Origin: Symbiodinium natans
Taxonomy: Eukaryota; Sar; Dinophyceae; Suessiales; Symbiodiniaceae
Assembly (NCBI GenBank): GCA_905221605.1
Contig: CAJNDS010002303.1
Span: forward strand, 370,042 to 434,041
Direction of reading: 5' to 3'
Length of the DNA: 64,000 bases
Part shown: positions 39,530 to 49,589 of the stretch, piece by piece
Layout: the number at the start of each line of letters is the position of its first letter
How positions within the stretch are numbered: position 1 is the stretch's first letter
Made by a program: the position numbers and the translations under genes
Notes under the pieces: model-generated
Databases searched by the model: none
What the model saw: only the letters and a program-made list of their open reading frames with translations
Told to the model about the DNA's origin: nothing

Positions 39530-39655
39530 CAAACCCTAAACTTCGCACCCCTAAACCATAAACCCTAAACGCTAAACCCTAAACCCTAAACCCTAAACCC
39601 TAAACCCTAAACCCTAAGCCCTAAACCCTAAACCCTAAACCCTAAACCCTAAACC

Positions 39656-39687
<32 letters not shown>

Positions 39688-40555
39688 ACCCTAAACCCTA
39701 AACCCTGAACCCTAAACCCTAAACCCTGAACCCTAAACCCTAAACCCCTAAAACCTTTATGAACCCTAAACCCTAACCCTAAACCCTAAACCCTAAACCC
39801 TAAACCCTAAACCCTAAACTAAACCCTAAACCCTAAACCCTAAACCCTAAACCCTAAACCCTAAACCCTAAACCCTAAACCCTGATGCTGACGGCCCGTG
39901 TGAGTTTGCGTATCGAATTGGGAGGGTTTAGGGTGTTGGGGTCGGGGTTTTGGGGCTTAGGGTATTGGAGTTGAGGGGCTTGGGGTTTATGTTTCTTCAG
40001 GGTTTCGAGGTTTAGGCTTTAGGGTTTGGGGAAGCCTGTGGAATTCCCTTCCCCTACTACGGGGTGTCGGGTTTAAGGTTTAAAGCCCACAGCCCCCTAC
40101 TCCAATATACCAGTGACTAGCCCATTCTACCATATTTGAGTAGGTTGCCACCCAAAGCGCTTGGTGTTTCCGGGTCGGTTTGCTCAGTTGAAAGCCCCCC
40201 TTGAGGGGGGATTGGGGGGTGAACCCTAGAATAGTTTGGGTGGTTGTGGTGGGACTACTTGCTAATGCAAGCGAGCGGCCTGGGTGCTTTTTGCACCAGC
40301 AAACTTCCCTTCTACACACCCTAAACCCTAAACCCTAAACCCTAAACCCTGAACCCTAAACCCTAAACCCTAAACCCTAAACCCTAAACCCTAAACCCTA
40401 AACCCTAAACCCTAAACCCTAAACCCTAAACCCTAAACCCTAAAACCCTAAACCCTAAACCCTAAACCCTAAACCCTAAACCCTAAACCCTAAACCCTAA
40501 ACCCTAAACCCCAAACCCTAAACCCTAAAACCCCAAGCCCTAAACCCTAAACCGT
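39530..40555. repeat. CCCTAAA arrays with a unique segment
   Basis: Long CCCTAAA 39550-39882 with a CCCTCAA block, unique 39885-40318, long CCCTAAA 40319-40550. The unique part contains a CCCCCCTTGAGGGGGG hairpin and a 79-codon minus frame (40080-40319, WCKKHPGRSLALASSPTTTT) whose coding status is doubtful. Confidence 0.8.
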
Positions 40556-40557
40556 AG

Positions 40558-40650
40558 ATACACGCACAAGGAGCTCCTGAAGTGGCGAGCGAAGGTGCTA
40601 AGGAAGTGCCGCGGCTCAACGTGGGGCTTAGGCAAACCCCTGGGCTTGGA
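40558..40650 (+). CDS. Internal exon, basic helix-like
   Basis: CCGTAG (or CACAAG) precedes, GTTTAGGG follows. Reads YTHKELLKWRAKVLRKCRGS then TWGLGKPLGL. Strongly basic and amphipathic. Confidence 0.55.
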
Positions 40651-41090
40651 GTTTAGGGTTTAGGGTTTAGGGTTTAGGGTTTAGGGTGTAGGGGTTGGGG
40701 TGTAGGGTGTAGGGTGTAGGGTTAGGGTTTAGGGTTTAGGGATTAGGGTTTAGCGTTTGCAGTTTAGGGTCTTCATAGGAAATCGGTTCATCAGGATCCC
40801 TGTACTTGCTTGAAGGGTCAGATAGCGCTGAATTTCCTAATTCCAAGTTCCCTATTGAGCCCTCGTAAGGGGCTTGGGGTTTAGGGTTTGGGGTTTAGGG
40901 TATTCTATTGAGGACTCGTAAGGGGCTTCGCATTTAGGAGGCTCAGGGCTTTCAGTATCGAGCTGGGGAGGGCACACACAAAGAGAGCCGCCAAAACCCC
41001 AAGCCTCCAAAACCCCAAAGCTTAGGGTCTAGGCTTTAGGGTTTAGGGTAGCCCCAAACCTCAAACCCTTAGCCAACAAACCCCTCATCC
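40651..41090. repeat. TTTAGGG/TGTAGGG arrays, duplicated block
   Basis: CTATTGAGSMCTCGTAAGGGG occurs at 40850 and 40904. An exon candidate 40947-41008 (GFQYRAGEGTHKESRQNP, acceptor GGCTCAG) lies near the end. Confidence 0.5.
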
Positions 41091-41129
41091 CTAACAACCC
41101 CTAAACTCCACACCCCAAACCCAAATACG

Positions 41130-41432
41130 GACTTGCTGGAGACAGGGTCGTCTGCAAGAGCACAGCGCATGGGCAAAGCAAATTCTTTCGAGTGCCATGA
41201 TGGACATCTCCGAGAGCATTTGGTCGAGCAGGTTTGTGGGGGAGGCCTCGCGAAAGTGAAGCGTTTGCTCACGGGCTTGTCCCTTCTCAAGCATGAAGGG
41301 AACCTGAAATTCATGCCATGTGCTGTGGAAGCCCGCGCCAGCAAGGCCGCAGGAGCGGTTCTATGCAAAGCAGCCCCTGCAAGAGCACCAGTAGAAAACA
41401 TGAGCCTTCCGACCCATGGGGGGGCTTTCTAG
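41130..41432 (+). CDS. Open 100-codon island, strand uncertain
   Basis: The plus frame reads ARAQRMGKANSFECHDGHLR, later KRLLTGLSLLKHEGNLKF, to TAG 41430-41432. Two minus frames are also open; one (QTLHFREASPTNLLDQMLSE) is equally protein-like and ends before a possible GT. One of them is likely real since the island is long and unique. Confidence 0.4.
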   Translation, partial: DLLETGSSARAQRMGKANSFECHDGHLREHLVEQVCGGGLAKVKRLLTGLSLLKHEGNLKFMPCAVEARASKAAGAVLCKAAPARAPVENMSLPTHGGAF

Positions 41433-41728
41433 TAGGGCTTAGGGTTAGGGTTGTGGGCTTAAGGGGGGGGGATACAATTGGAGGGTTTAGGGTTTAGGGT
41501 TTAGGGTTTAGGCTTGGGGGTTTGGGGTGTAGGGTTTAGGGTTTTGAATTTGGGGGTTCGGTTCAAATCGGTAAGTCCTGGGTCACTTTGGGCATCTCAG
41601 GGCTTGCTAGCCCTAAACCCTAAACCCCCAAGCAGGGTGTAGGGTTTAGGGGACGTTTAGGACGTTTAGGGTTTAGGGTTTGGGTTTTAGGATTTAGGGT
41701 TTAGGGTTTAGGGAAACCTTCAACTCAG

Positions 41729-41898
41729 GATCTTCCCTGGTGCCGAGCCGCGCCTCATGCTCTACGAGGCCTTGGGACACCCCGGCAGGTTTAGGGTTTA
41801 GGGTTTAGGGTTTAGGGTTTAGGGTTTAGGGTTTAGGGTTTAGGGTTTAGGGTGTAGGGCTTCTCAGGGACGCCTCTGAACACAGCTTAGACCCCTAG
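41729..41898 (+). CDS. Two-exon gene end split by a pure telomere-repeat intron
   Basis: Exon 41729-41788 (CAACTCAG acceptor) reads IFPGAEPRLMLYEALGHPG. It ends in the consensus CAG|GTTTAGGG, where GT is from the first heptamer. Intron 41789-41867 is ten TTTAGGG-type units ending GGGCTTCTCAG. Exon 41868-41898 completes an Arg codon across the junction and reads DASEHSLDP, TAG. Phase agrees. Confidence 0.65.
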
Positions 41899-42051
41899 TA
41901 AAGACAGACGCGGGTTGGTCGAAAATGCGGCTAAGCCCTCAACACTAAGCCCCACGAAGCCCTAAACTCTAAACCCTGGACCCTGAACCCTGAACCCTGA
42001 ACCCTAAACCCTAAACCCTAAACCCTAAACCGAAAGCCTAAAATCCCATAG

Positions 42052-43156
42052 GAGTATGCCAAAGCCGACCCCTCCCCAAGAAGGCCCCAGAACGCCAATC
42101 CCATCTCTCGATGTTGCAACCCGGGGCCACACCTGTAGCTCGAAATTAAGGAAGACGCCTTAAACCTAACTAAGGGGTTTAGGGTTTAGGGTTTAAGGTT
42201 TAGGGTTCAGGAATCGACCGAACTGACTGACTGGTTAACTTAACTAATGTAAGTAACTTGAAACTAGCCCGGCCAGCTAGCTTGCTGACCGACCAACTAC
42301 CTGAAGCCTTGAAGCCCTGGACGTCTGAGTGGCCGCTCAGGGAGTCGAGGGGTTTAGGGGTTCAGGGTTGGGGTCTGAGGGGGCTCAGAAGGGTTTAGGG
42401 TTTAGGGTTTCGGGTTTCAGGGTTGAGGATTTTTAGGGGCTCAGGGCAGAAGGGAAGCTTTTGAGATCAGGGGGCAGAATGCCCTGCACATCTGCCATGA
42501 GGCCTGCGGCATGTACCAGGGCCACGACATCTTCAAGGAGTCCTCTCACCTTGTGGGTTTAGTGTTTAGGGTTTAGGGTGTAGGGTGTAGGGTTCAGGGT
42601 TTAGGGTTCAGGGTTCAAGGTTTGAGGCTTAGGGTTTAGACATTAATGGCCCTTACACTACTACCTTAAGGACCTTTTTTGAGCCCTAAACCCTAAACCC
42701 TAAACCCTAAACCCTCAAGCCCCTTGTAACTTGAAATTATTAAGACAAATCCAAGAAACAAAACTCCGTGAAACTCCTCGAAACTTTCCCCGGACCTGAA
42801 CCCTTAATAATTTCAATAAACCCTAAACCCTATACCCTAAACCCTAGACCCTAAACCCTAACCCGAAACCCAAAACCCCAAAACCCAAGGGTACCGCCTT
42901 AAGGGTCCACGGAAGAAAAAAAACCAGCTTCGAGGAGTCCTATCATCTTGTGTGGCCTCTTGGCAGCCATTGGCCGGGAAGGGTTAAGGGTTTAGGGTTA
43001 AGGGTTAAGGGTTGAGGGTTGAGGGTTTAGGGTTTGGGGTTTAGGGTTTGGGGTTTAGGGTTTAGGGTTGCGAGTTGAGAGTTCTACCGGAGCGCAAATA
43101 GGAATCTCTTCGCTCTTGTAGTGTGAAAAGTTCCCGGACCCATTCCGATCAAACAG
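42052..43156 (+). CDS. Exon chain including an ankyrin-like piece
   Basis: Candidates: 42052-42138 (EYAKADPSPRRPQNANPISR), 42307-42351 (LKPWTSEWPLRESR), 42471-42556 (GQNALHICHEACGMYQGHDI then FKESSHLV), 42928-42979 (FEESYHLVWPLGSHWPG) and 43122-43156 (CEKFPDPFRSN, with a good pyrimidine tract and TTGTAG). GxNALHIC-x6-G resembles an ankyrin repeat helix. The third and fourth share a recognisable FxESxHLV block, an exon or partial-exon duplication. Phases between exons are not all compatible. Confidence 0.5.
42725..42818. mobile_element. Inverted-repeat element I
   Basis: Arms TTGAAATTATTAAG and CTTAATAATTTCAA flank about 65 bp containing GAAACTCCTCGAAACTTTCC. Confidence 0.6.
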
Positions 43157-43500
43157 GTCCCTGAACCCTAAACCCTAGACCCTAAACGCTGCAATCAAGG
43201 CTTCAGGCCCCAACGCACAGCCCTACAGCCTGAACCCTCATGTCACCAAACCCTGATCCACCAAACCCTAAACCCTCAACCCCGAACCCTAAACCCCAAA
43301 CCCTAAACCCTGACACCCCTAAACTACCCCTCCCTCACTCAGCCCCAAACCCCTAAACCCTCAACCCCGAACCCTAAACCCTGACACCCCTAAACCTACC
43401 CTCCCTCAGCCCCAAACCCTCAACTCCGAACCCTAGACCCCAAACTTTATAAACCCTCAACCCCTAAACCTAACCACTAACCTCCACTCCCAAGCTCCCA
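42960..43500. repeat. Degenerate arrays
   Basis: G-strand 42980-43075, C-strand 43160-43490 with two copies of a block containing CCCTGACACCCCTAAAC. Confidence 0.75.
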
Positions 43501-43502
43501 AG

Positions 43503-43799
43503 GCCAATGGTTATGGTTGACAAGCAGCGCGCCGTGGCAGCCCGCGAGGAAACGGTGCGCCTATTCGAGCAGATGAGCGAAGAAGAGGCACTCCACGAAA
43601 CGGGGCTTTCGGGTTTGGGGTTTGGGGTGATAAGTTTAGGGTTTAGGGTTTAGGGCTTGGGGTCTGGGGTTGTAAGCCCTAAGCCCTACATGCTAAGCCC
43701 TGATCCCTTTTGGGTTTAGGGCCAGTTCAGGGTTTTGGGTCTGGCATGGGTCAGCTGAGCGAGTTAGAGGAGCTACAGGTGCGGGCCACAGCAGCCTAG
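43503..43799 (+). CDS. Two-exon gene end, acidic coiled-coil-like
   Basis: Exon 43503-43612 (TCCCAAG acceptor) reads PMVMVDKQRAVAAREETVRL then FEQMSEEEALHETGLS. It ends G|GTTTGGG. Intron 43613-43725 is degenerate TTTAGGG ending GGGCCAG. Exon 43726-43799 continues in phase: QGFGSGMGQLSELEELQVRA then TAA (Thr-Ala-Ala) and a TAG stop at 43797-43799. The heptad-like E/L spacing suggests helices. ATG at 43507 could be an internal Met or a start. Confidence 0.65.
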
Positions 43800-43849
43800 A
43801 GCACTACCAACATGATCCCGTTCTACGGCCCATTGAATTGCAATACATG

Positions 43850-44340
43850 GGGTCTCCGACAACCGGGGACCCCTTATATAGAAAGTAGTAAGATTCCCTT
43901 ATAAAACAAGGACCCTAGTAAGGTAAATTTCGGAAACTCCCATTTTCGTAATCCCAAATACTGGTACTGGCTTTCCTCAAACACACATTCTAATTACAGT
44001 GGCCTCTAGCCCAAATAGGGCCGCTAAGCCTACCTTGGGATCCATCCTGGCAGTGTTTAGGGTTTAGGGTTTAAGTTCTTTAAACATCTGGCGGTCAGTT
44101 CTCCACGTCATCTGGCTGGTTCTTAGTAGGGGATGAGGGAATGAGGTGTATACATCTATACAGGGCCCCAATTCCCTCATTCCCTGCTAATAACAACAAA
44201 TCATGTGGCACAGGGTTTAGAATTTGGGGATAGTTGTAAATTTGCCTTCTTTCCTTGTAAGGGAACCTATTCACAAATCATTTCCAAAGGCTTTAAAGCA
44301 CAACGCAGGGTACGGGGTTTAGGGGGTTTTCGGCTTATCT
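43850..44340. mobile_element. Two inverted-repeat elements in a unique stretch
   Basis: About 43860-43945 carries GGGGACCCCTTATA and AAGGACCCTAGTAAGG (family L, also near 10299, 46846 and 61055). 44124-44190 has arms TAGTAGGGGATGAGGGAAT and ATTCCCTCATTCCCTGCTA. No gene seen. Confidence 0.6.
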
Positions 44341-44437
44341 GCAAGTTAGGGTTGGGAGTTTAGGGTTTAGGGTTTAGGGTTTAGGGTTTGGGGTTTAGGG
44401 AGTTTATAGCGTTAGGGTTCCTGTTGTTTCGGAGGCG

Positions 44438-44640
44438 TTAGCTCAGTGCGTCCCAAACTTTGAGTTGAGGGTTTAGGGCTACTTCTACCCAAAGCCCGAA
44501 ATCTTCAATCCCTGATTGAATGAGCTCCCCCGAAGCTCTGAGCTCCCCCTGGTGCACAAGGGCCATCCTTTGGCCAAGCTGCTGCACCGAGCCAAGCAGA
44601 AAGACGAGATGCTCGGAAAGCACTGAATTGGCCAGTAAAG
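44438..44640 (-). CDS. Open island, strand uncertain
   Basis: Minus frame after AATTCAG reads LSEHLVFLLGSVQQLGQRMA then LVHQGELRASGELIQSGIED, with a possible donor GTAGAAG at about 44486. The plus frame reads ELPLVHKGHPLAKLLHRAKQ then KDEMLGKH to a TGA at about 44624-44626. Both look like protein; I prefer minus for its splice sites. Confidence 0.4.
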
Positions 44641-45120
44641 GGTTTAGCGTTTACAGGGTTTATAGGGGTTTATAGGGGTTATAGTGTTTTTTGGGGTTTT
44701 TGGGGTTTTTAGGGTTTTTAGGGTTTATAGGGTTTGTGGGGTTTGCAGGGTTGGTTGTGTTAACGGAACCAACCTTATTCTGGCACGGGAGGTTTATCAT
44801 GGATTCCTCTGCTACCCCCCTCTATACCACTCCCCCCCCCCCCCCGCCCGTAGAGCCCCCCCATAATTCAGGCTATTTAAGGATAATTAAGCCTAATTAT
44901 TTAAGGGGGGAACCTAAGCAGGAGAGTATAGAGGGGGGTAGTCGGCAAACCCCAAATCCTAAACCCAAAACCCAAAACCCCAAACCCCAAACCCTAAACG
45001 CCCTAAACCCTAAACCCTAAACCCTAAACCCCAAACCCTAAACCTAAACCCTAAACCCTAAACCCCAAACCCCAAACCCTAAACCCTAAACCCTAAACCC
45101 TAAACCCTAAACCCTTAATG
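44641..45120. repeat. Arrays and family D element
   Basis: TTTATAGGGG variants 44640-44750, family D element about 44805-44955 (ACCCCCCTCTATACCAC and complement), then CCCTAAA/CCCCAAA to 45112. Confidence 0.75.
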
Positions 45121-45347
45121 AGTTTAGTGTGGGGGGGGGGGCCTGGGGTGCTTTGTTTAGGGCCCCGGGCCTTGGCTTTCGAGCTTCGGCTTCTGGGGTT
45201 TAGGGTTTGGGGTTTAGGGTTTAGGGTTTGGGGTTTAGGGTTTTAGCTAATTTGGGGCTTAGGGTTTAGGATTTTCGGGGTGGATTACGGCTTTAGCTTC
45301 TGAGGCCGTAGAAGCCAGACGCTCTGAATCCCGCACATGTGCCCCAG

Positions 45348-45434
45348 GAACAACAGCTGGGAAAGAATCTTCGATATCTCCACGCACCTCGAGCTGCAAA
45401 AGCAAATCTCAGCCCCAGACATGTTTACTTGAAG
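45348..45434 (+). CDS. Exon ending at introner copy 4
   Basis: GCCCCAG precedes. In one frame 29 complete codons (EQQLGKNLRYLHAPRAAKAN ending HVYLK) end exactly at the GT of the family A element, and the first codon after its AG is TAG. Another frame reads NNSWERIFDISTHLELQKQI and stops at a TGA within the element arm. Confidence 0.5.
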
Positions 45435-45570
45435 GTTCATGGTACTTATTAACCAATTATACCTGTACTTATAACTGTACTTATAAGCCCCTGAAGTGCC
45501 CTAATATGGTTATAAGTACAGTTATAAGTACAGTTATAATTGGTTACTAAGTACCATGAACCTTCAAGTA
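45426..45570 (+). mobile_element. Introner-like family A, copy 4
   Basis: TA flanks, arms intact; GT at 45435-45436 and AG ending at 45568. Confidence 0.8.
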
Positions 45571-45815
45571 GGGTTTGGGGTTTAGCTTTTGGGGTGGGCT
45601 TAGTGCGGGGTCTGCGGTTTACTTTTTTTTGGGCTTCGAGGCCCGAACCAAGGTAGGACCTTGCAAACGTGTTTTGAAACATCTGTTCCTTTCTTGGGTT
45701 TCCGCATATCTTATTTCGGAGAGACTTTTCTGAGGGCCTGTCACAGGGTTCAGGGTTTTCAGGAATCAGGCCCTCGGCCGCCCGGGGGGGGGAGGGGGGT
45801 AGTTTGTCTTTGCAG

Positions 45816-45904
45816 CCTGGGCTTTAGAGCGGAAGATCGGAACGTTTTCCAGAAAGCCGCAGACCCAAGCTGAGAGGCCCGACCATCCGCATACTCCCTT
45901 TTGA
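45816..45904 (+). CDS. Terminal exon, basic
   Basis: Textbook acceptor TTTGTCTTTGCAG. Reads WALERKIGTFSRKPQTQAER then PDHPHTPF with TGA at 45902-45904. The acceptor is preceded by a G-run and a unique T-rich stretch rather than an array. Confidence 0.6.
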
Positions 45905-46274
45905 AGCCCCAAACCTCGAACCCTACGTTTCAACCCTAAACCAAAGCCCTAATCTCAGCCCTAACAACGCAGGCCTAAGCCTCCCCTCGCCTTCGACCCC
46001 CCCCCCCCCCCCCGGTTTAGGGTTTAGGGGGGTGTAGGGTTTAGGTTTAGGGTTTAGCCTCCTCCTCATTGACCCAAATAATTAGGGGTCCACCCAATGG
46101 CTGACGGTTCGGGGTTCTCCCTTCATGGCATACTACTGGGGAGGTGCGGGGGCTGTCCCTAAACCGAAACCCCAAACCCTAAACCCCCTACACCCCAAAA
46201 CCCTAAACCCTAAACCCTAAACCCTAAACCCTAAACCCTAAACCCTCAACCCTCAACCCTCAACCCCCTAAACC

Positions 46275-46306
<32 letters not shown>

Positions 46307-46513
46307 AACCCTCAAAAAACCCTCACCTCAACCTCAACCCTCAAGGCCTGAACCCTCAACCCTCAACCCTCAACCTCACCCCTCCCTAACCCTCAACCCT
46401 CAAACCCTCACCCTCAACCTCAACCCTCACCCTCAACCTCAACCCTCAACCCTCAACCCTAACCCCTAAACCCTAAACCCTAAACGCTAAGCCGTAACCC
46501 TAAACCCTAAACC

Positions 46514-46552
<39 letters not shown>

Positions 46553-46637
46553 ACTCTCAACCCTCAACCCTAAACCCTAAACCCTAAGCCCTAACCCTCA
46601 ACCCTCAAACCCCAAAACCCTGCGGGCTACTTCTCAG
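45905..46637 (-). repeat. C-run and CCCTCAA array
   Basis: 16-17 C at about 45997, then 46140-46620 mixes CCCTAAA with a long block of CCCTCAA variants and CCTCAA slips. Confidence 0.85.
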
Positions 46638-46708
46638 GACCAGGCCCAGCATTGGGGCGCGAATGCCTTATTCAGACGCCGGGCAGCACTCCGTGCGCTG
46701 AATGCAGG
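46638..46708 (+). CDS. Internal exon
   Basis: ACTTCTCAG precedes, GGGTTTAG follows. Reads DQAQHWGANALFRRRAALRA then LNA. Helical and basic. Confidence 0.55.
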
Positions 46709-47030
46709 GTTTAGGGTTTAGGGTTTGGGGTTTGGGGTTTAGGGTTTAGGGTTTAGGGTTTAGGATTTAGGGTTTAGGGTTTAGGGCTTAGGGCCCCGCA
46801 AAAAAACCTCTATCAGCATGCGGGGCTTTGCGATATTCGGGGTACCTTCTTGAGGTCCTTCTTGTAAGGGGATCCTGCAATTTGGGGTCTACACTAGGGG
46901 TCCCTTATTATCGTAACCCCCCCCCATATCTTTGCGGTGCTTTACTGTGACTTTAGATCCTTCGTCTTTTTGGTTTTATTGGGTTTCCTACGAAGACAGC
47001 TAAAAATCTAATTTATAGCTACCCTCCTAA
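46709..47030. repeat. TTTAGGG array and family L element
   Basis: G-strand array to 46795; family L-like inverted sequence at 46846-46922; T-rich unique sequence beyond. Confidence 0.65.
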
Positions 47031-47036
47031 GTGCAG

Positions 47037-47161
47037 CCAAGATATTCCAAACTGGTCAGAAGCCGTATGTTAAGAAAGTTAGGCCTACATGTCAGACCCT
47101 TTTTTGGGATAAAGCTCCCCGCCCCCCTCTCCCCCTCCCCCTACCAACAAGATTATTTTGA
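47037..47161 (+). CDS. Possible terminal exon
   Basis: AAGTGCAG precedes KIFQTGQKPYVKKVRPTCQT then LFWDKAPRPP and a Pro-Leu run to TGA at 47159-47161. A half copy of family D follows at 47285-47332. Confidence 0.4.
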
Positions 47162-47382
47162 ACCGAAGGCTTCTGTTTCAAGGTAGATTCCTTAGTTCGG
47201 CTGCTTGTTTTGAAGATCGGGGCTGTGACAAAAGCTCTGCTGCACCCCAACTCGGTACCAGAATAGAGAAGGTGCCTAAAAACTACGGGGGGAACCGGGT
47301 AGTATAGAGGGGGGAGTAGGGGAACTTCCGCGGTCGACCGCGTATCCCGAGATGCCTGTGTACAACGGTCCCATATAGTGAC

Positions 47383-47670
47383 CCTAAACCCTAACCCCTA
47401 AACCCTGAACCCTAAACCCTAAACCCTAAACCCGAAACCCTAAACCCTAAAGCCTAAACCCTAAACCCTAAACCCTAAACCCTAAACCCTAAACCCTAAA
47501 CCCTAAACCCTAAACCCTAGTGATGTAGGAACGCAAGAGTAGCCTCCTTAGTTCAAAAGGTTTTTACAAGGCAAGAAGGCCTACTCCGGGGCTCGGGTAA
47601 TTAGTTTAGGGTTTAGGGTTTAGGGTTTAGGGTTTAGGGTTTAGGGTTTAGGGTTTAGGGTGTAGTTTAC
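47383..47670. repeat. CCCTAAA then TTTAGGG arrays
   Basis: C-strand 47383-47519, island, G-strand 47604-47662. The string CCCTAGTGATGTAGGAA after the first array recurs at 48368. Confidence 0.9.
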
Positions 47671-47692
47671 TGTGGCTCACCCTGCGCTGTAG

Positions 47693-47761
47693 ATGGACAT
47701 CTACGTACCCTCGGTAGAACCCCGAGCCCTCCATACACTGAGACCGAGACCCTACTTGGAG
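47693..47761 (+). CDS. Exon ending at introner copy 5
   Basis: CGCTGTAG precedes 23 complete codons starting with ATG: MDIYVPSVEPRALHTLRPRP then YLE. The exon ends GGAG|GTACGT, a consensus donor inside the left arm of the element. After the AG at 47894 the next codon is TAA. Confidence 0.55.
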
Positions 47762-47896
47762 GTACGTGGTACTTATTAACCAAGTCTAACTGTACTTATA
47801 TCTGCACTTATAATCATATTAGGTCTCTTAAGGGGCTTGTAAGTGGGTTATAAGTTCACATATAACTGGTTAGTAAGTACCATGAACCTCCAAGTA
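47753..47896 (+). mobile_element. Introner-like family A, copy 5
   Basis: TA flanks, left arm TACTTGGAGGTACGTGG, right arm intact; intron 47762-47894 (133 nt). Confidence 0.8.
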
Positions 47897-47929
47897 AACC
47901 CCAGGGTCCTTAAGGGAGGGGGGATCCTT

Positions 47930-48860
47930 GGGGGGTAAGTACCTAGGGCTTAGGGTTTAGGGTTTAGGGTCTACCTTCGGGAATCCTTAGGGAGCCTTAG
48001 GAGTAGTGAGGGGTATTCAGGAGTATGAGGGAGCATTGGGTTCCATGCCCCCCTTAAATCCCGAAGCCCTAAACCCTAATACCTAAACCCTAAACCCTAA
48101 ACCACAAGCCCTCAAGCCCCTGTAAGCTGAAAGTAATGTTGGACCCGCTTTAGTATTGGCCCCCTCTTTAAAGACAATTTGGCTGAATTGTTCAGGACAC
48201 CCTGACTGTTGGGAGTCCCTCTTTAATGACAAATCGTCCGGGCGCGAAAGAAAATTCCACGTGGCGCGCCTTGAAGAAAGATTGCCGGGCATCGCTGCCC
48301 TTGTTAAACGTAAAATCATCTAAACCCTAAACCCTAAACCCTAAACCCTAAACCCTAAACCCGAAACCCTAGTGATGTAGGAAAACAGAGCAAAATCCAG
48401 CCTCGACTGCTCAGGGGGCGGGGGCCCAACACTAAAGAGGGGTTTAGGGTTTAGGGTTTAGGGTTTAGGGTTTAGGGTTTAGGGTTTAGGGTTTAGGGCC
48501 GGTCAACAGAGGGTTCAACATTGTTCAACAGTCAATAGCGAAACTCCTCACTTTTCCCGAAAGGCTCCCCGAACCTGTACCCTGAACAATTTTCTCAGTA
48601 GCTGAGTGGGCAGACTTTGCACTTCTTGGGATACTATAACCTCCTATAGAACTGAAAGTGTACACCGTTTTGGGGCTTATGAACTCAGCCCCTAAACCCT
48701 AAACCCTAAACCCTAAACCCTAAACCCCAAACCCTAAACCCTAAACCCTAAACCCTAAACCCTAAACCCTAAACCCTAAACCCTAAACCCTAAACCCCAA
48801 ACCCTAAACCCTAAACCCTAAACCCTAAACCCTAAACCCGAAACCCGAAACCCGATTTCA
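47930..48860. repeat. Arrays with weak islands
   Basis: TTTAGGG 47950-47970 and 48442-48497, CCCTAAA 48302-48370 and 48690-48855. Plus candidates: 48401-48441 and 48599-48639 (AEWADFALLGIL then TAA, acceptor TTTTCTCAG). The 47935-48060 stretch resembles 15750-15830 (GGGAATCCTTAGGGAGCC-type). Confidence 0.65.
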
Positions 48861-48861
48861 G

Positions 48862-48970
48862 TATGATCCGAGCTCGGCGTCCGAAGCCCAGGACAAGATG
48901 TCTGTGACGAAGCTCGGCAGGTGGGTCGACAACCACCGCCGAGCCGGGGTCTTGCCATTCATGTGTTGGG
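48862..48970 (+). CDS. Internal exon, unknown function
   Basis: CGATTTCAG precedes, GGTTTGGG follows. Reads YDPSSASEAQDKMSVTKLGR then WVDNHRRAGVLPFMCW plus one base. An internal GGCAG|GTGGGT could be an alternative donor. One of the strongest exons by composition. Confidence 0.65.
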
Positions 48971-49300
48971 GTTTGGGCTTTGGGGTTTAGGGTTTGGGGT
49001 TTAAGGTTTAGGGTTTGGGGCTTGGGGTTGAGGGGGTTAAGGGGGTTGAGGGGGTTGAGGGGGTTGAGGGGGTTGAGGGGGTTGAGGGGGTTGAGGGGGT
49101 TGAGGGGGTTGAGGGGGTTGAGGGGGTTGAGGGGGTTGAGGGGGTTGAGGGGGTTGAGGGGGTTGAGGGGGTTGAGGGGGTTGAGGGGGTTGAGGGGGTG
49201 AGGGTGTTGAGATGGTTGAGGGGGTTGAGGGGGGTTGAGGGGGGTTGAGGGGGTTGAGGGGGTTGAGGGGGGGGGCTTGGATTGGAGGCGGGGTTGGAGG
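48971..49300 (+). repeat. TTGAGGGGG nonamer array
   Basis: After degenerate TTTGGGG, about 25 units of TTGAGGGGG run from 49026 to 49265 with few errors. Translations (Gly-Leu-Arg or Pro-Pro-Gln repeats) are artefacts. Runs of five G make G-quadruplexes likely. Confidence 0.95.
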
Positions 49301-49334
49301 GGTTGAGGGCTCAGAGCTTAGATCTCTTCTACAG

Positions 49335-49376
49335 ACGTCACAACACAACAACACGAAGCAACCAACAACCACTCAG
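49335..49376 (+). CDS. Short exon, Thr/Gln/Asn-rich
   Basis: Strong acceptor GATCTCTTCTACAG and donor CAG|GTTTCT; 14 complete codons TSQHNNTKQPTTTQ. The 200 bp after it are unique without a clear gene. Confidence 0.4.
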
Positions 49377-49589
49377 GTTTCTAGCTACCCTGTACACTAT
49401 ACAAGCTAGAAGACATCTATACATGGCTCAAGAAGGTTTCTACGTAGCCTTCTCCTAAGCCAGAGCACGACAGAACATAATGCATTTGCTACCTGCTGGC
49501 TCTCTAGCTACTGTACAAGTGGGCCCAAACTAGTTTGCACTGCAGACTGCAACTGTCTACGACTGACATGCTGGAGTATTTTCAACACT

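Noticed and set aside
49015-49372. Gly-Leu-Arg and Pro-Pro-Gln repeat proteins.
   Set aside because: Direct translations of the 9-bp repeat, open in several frames on both strands.
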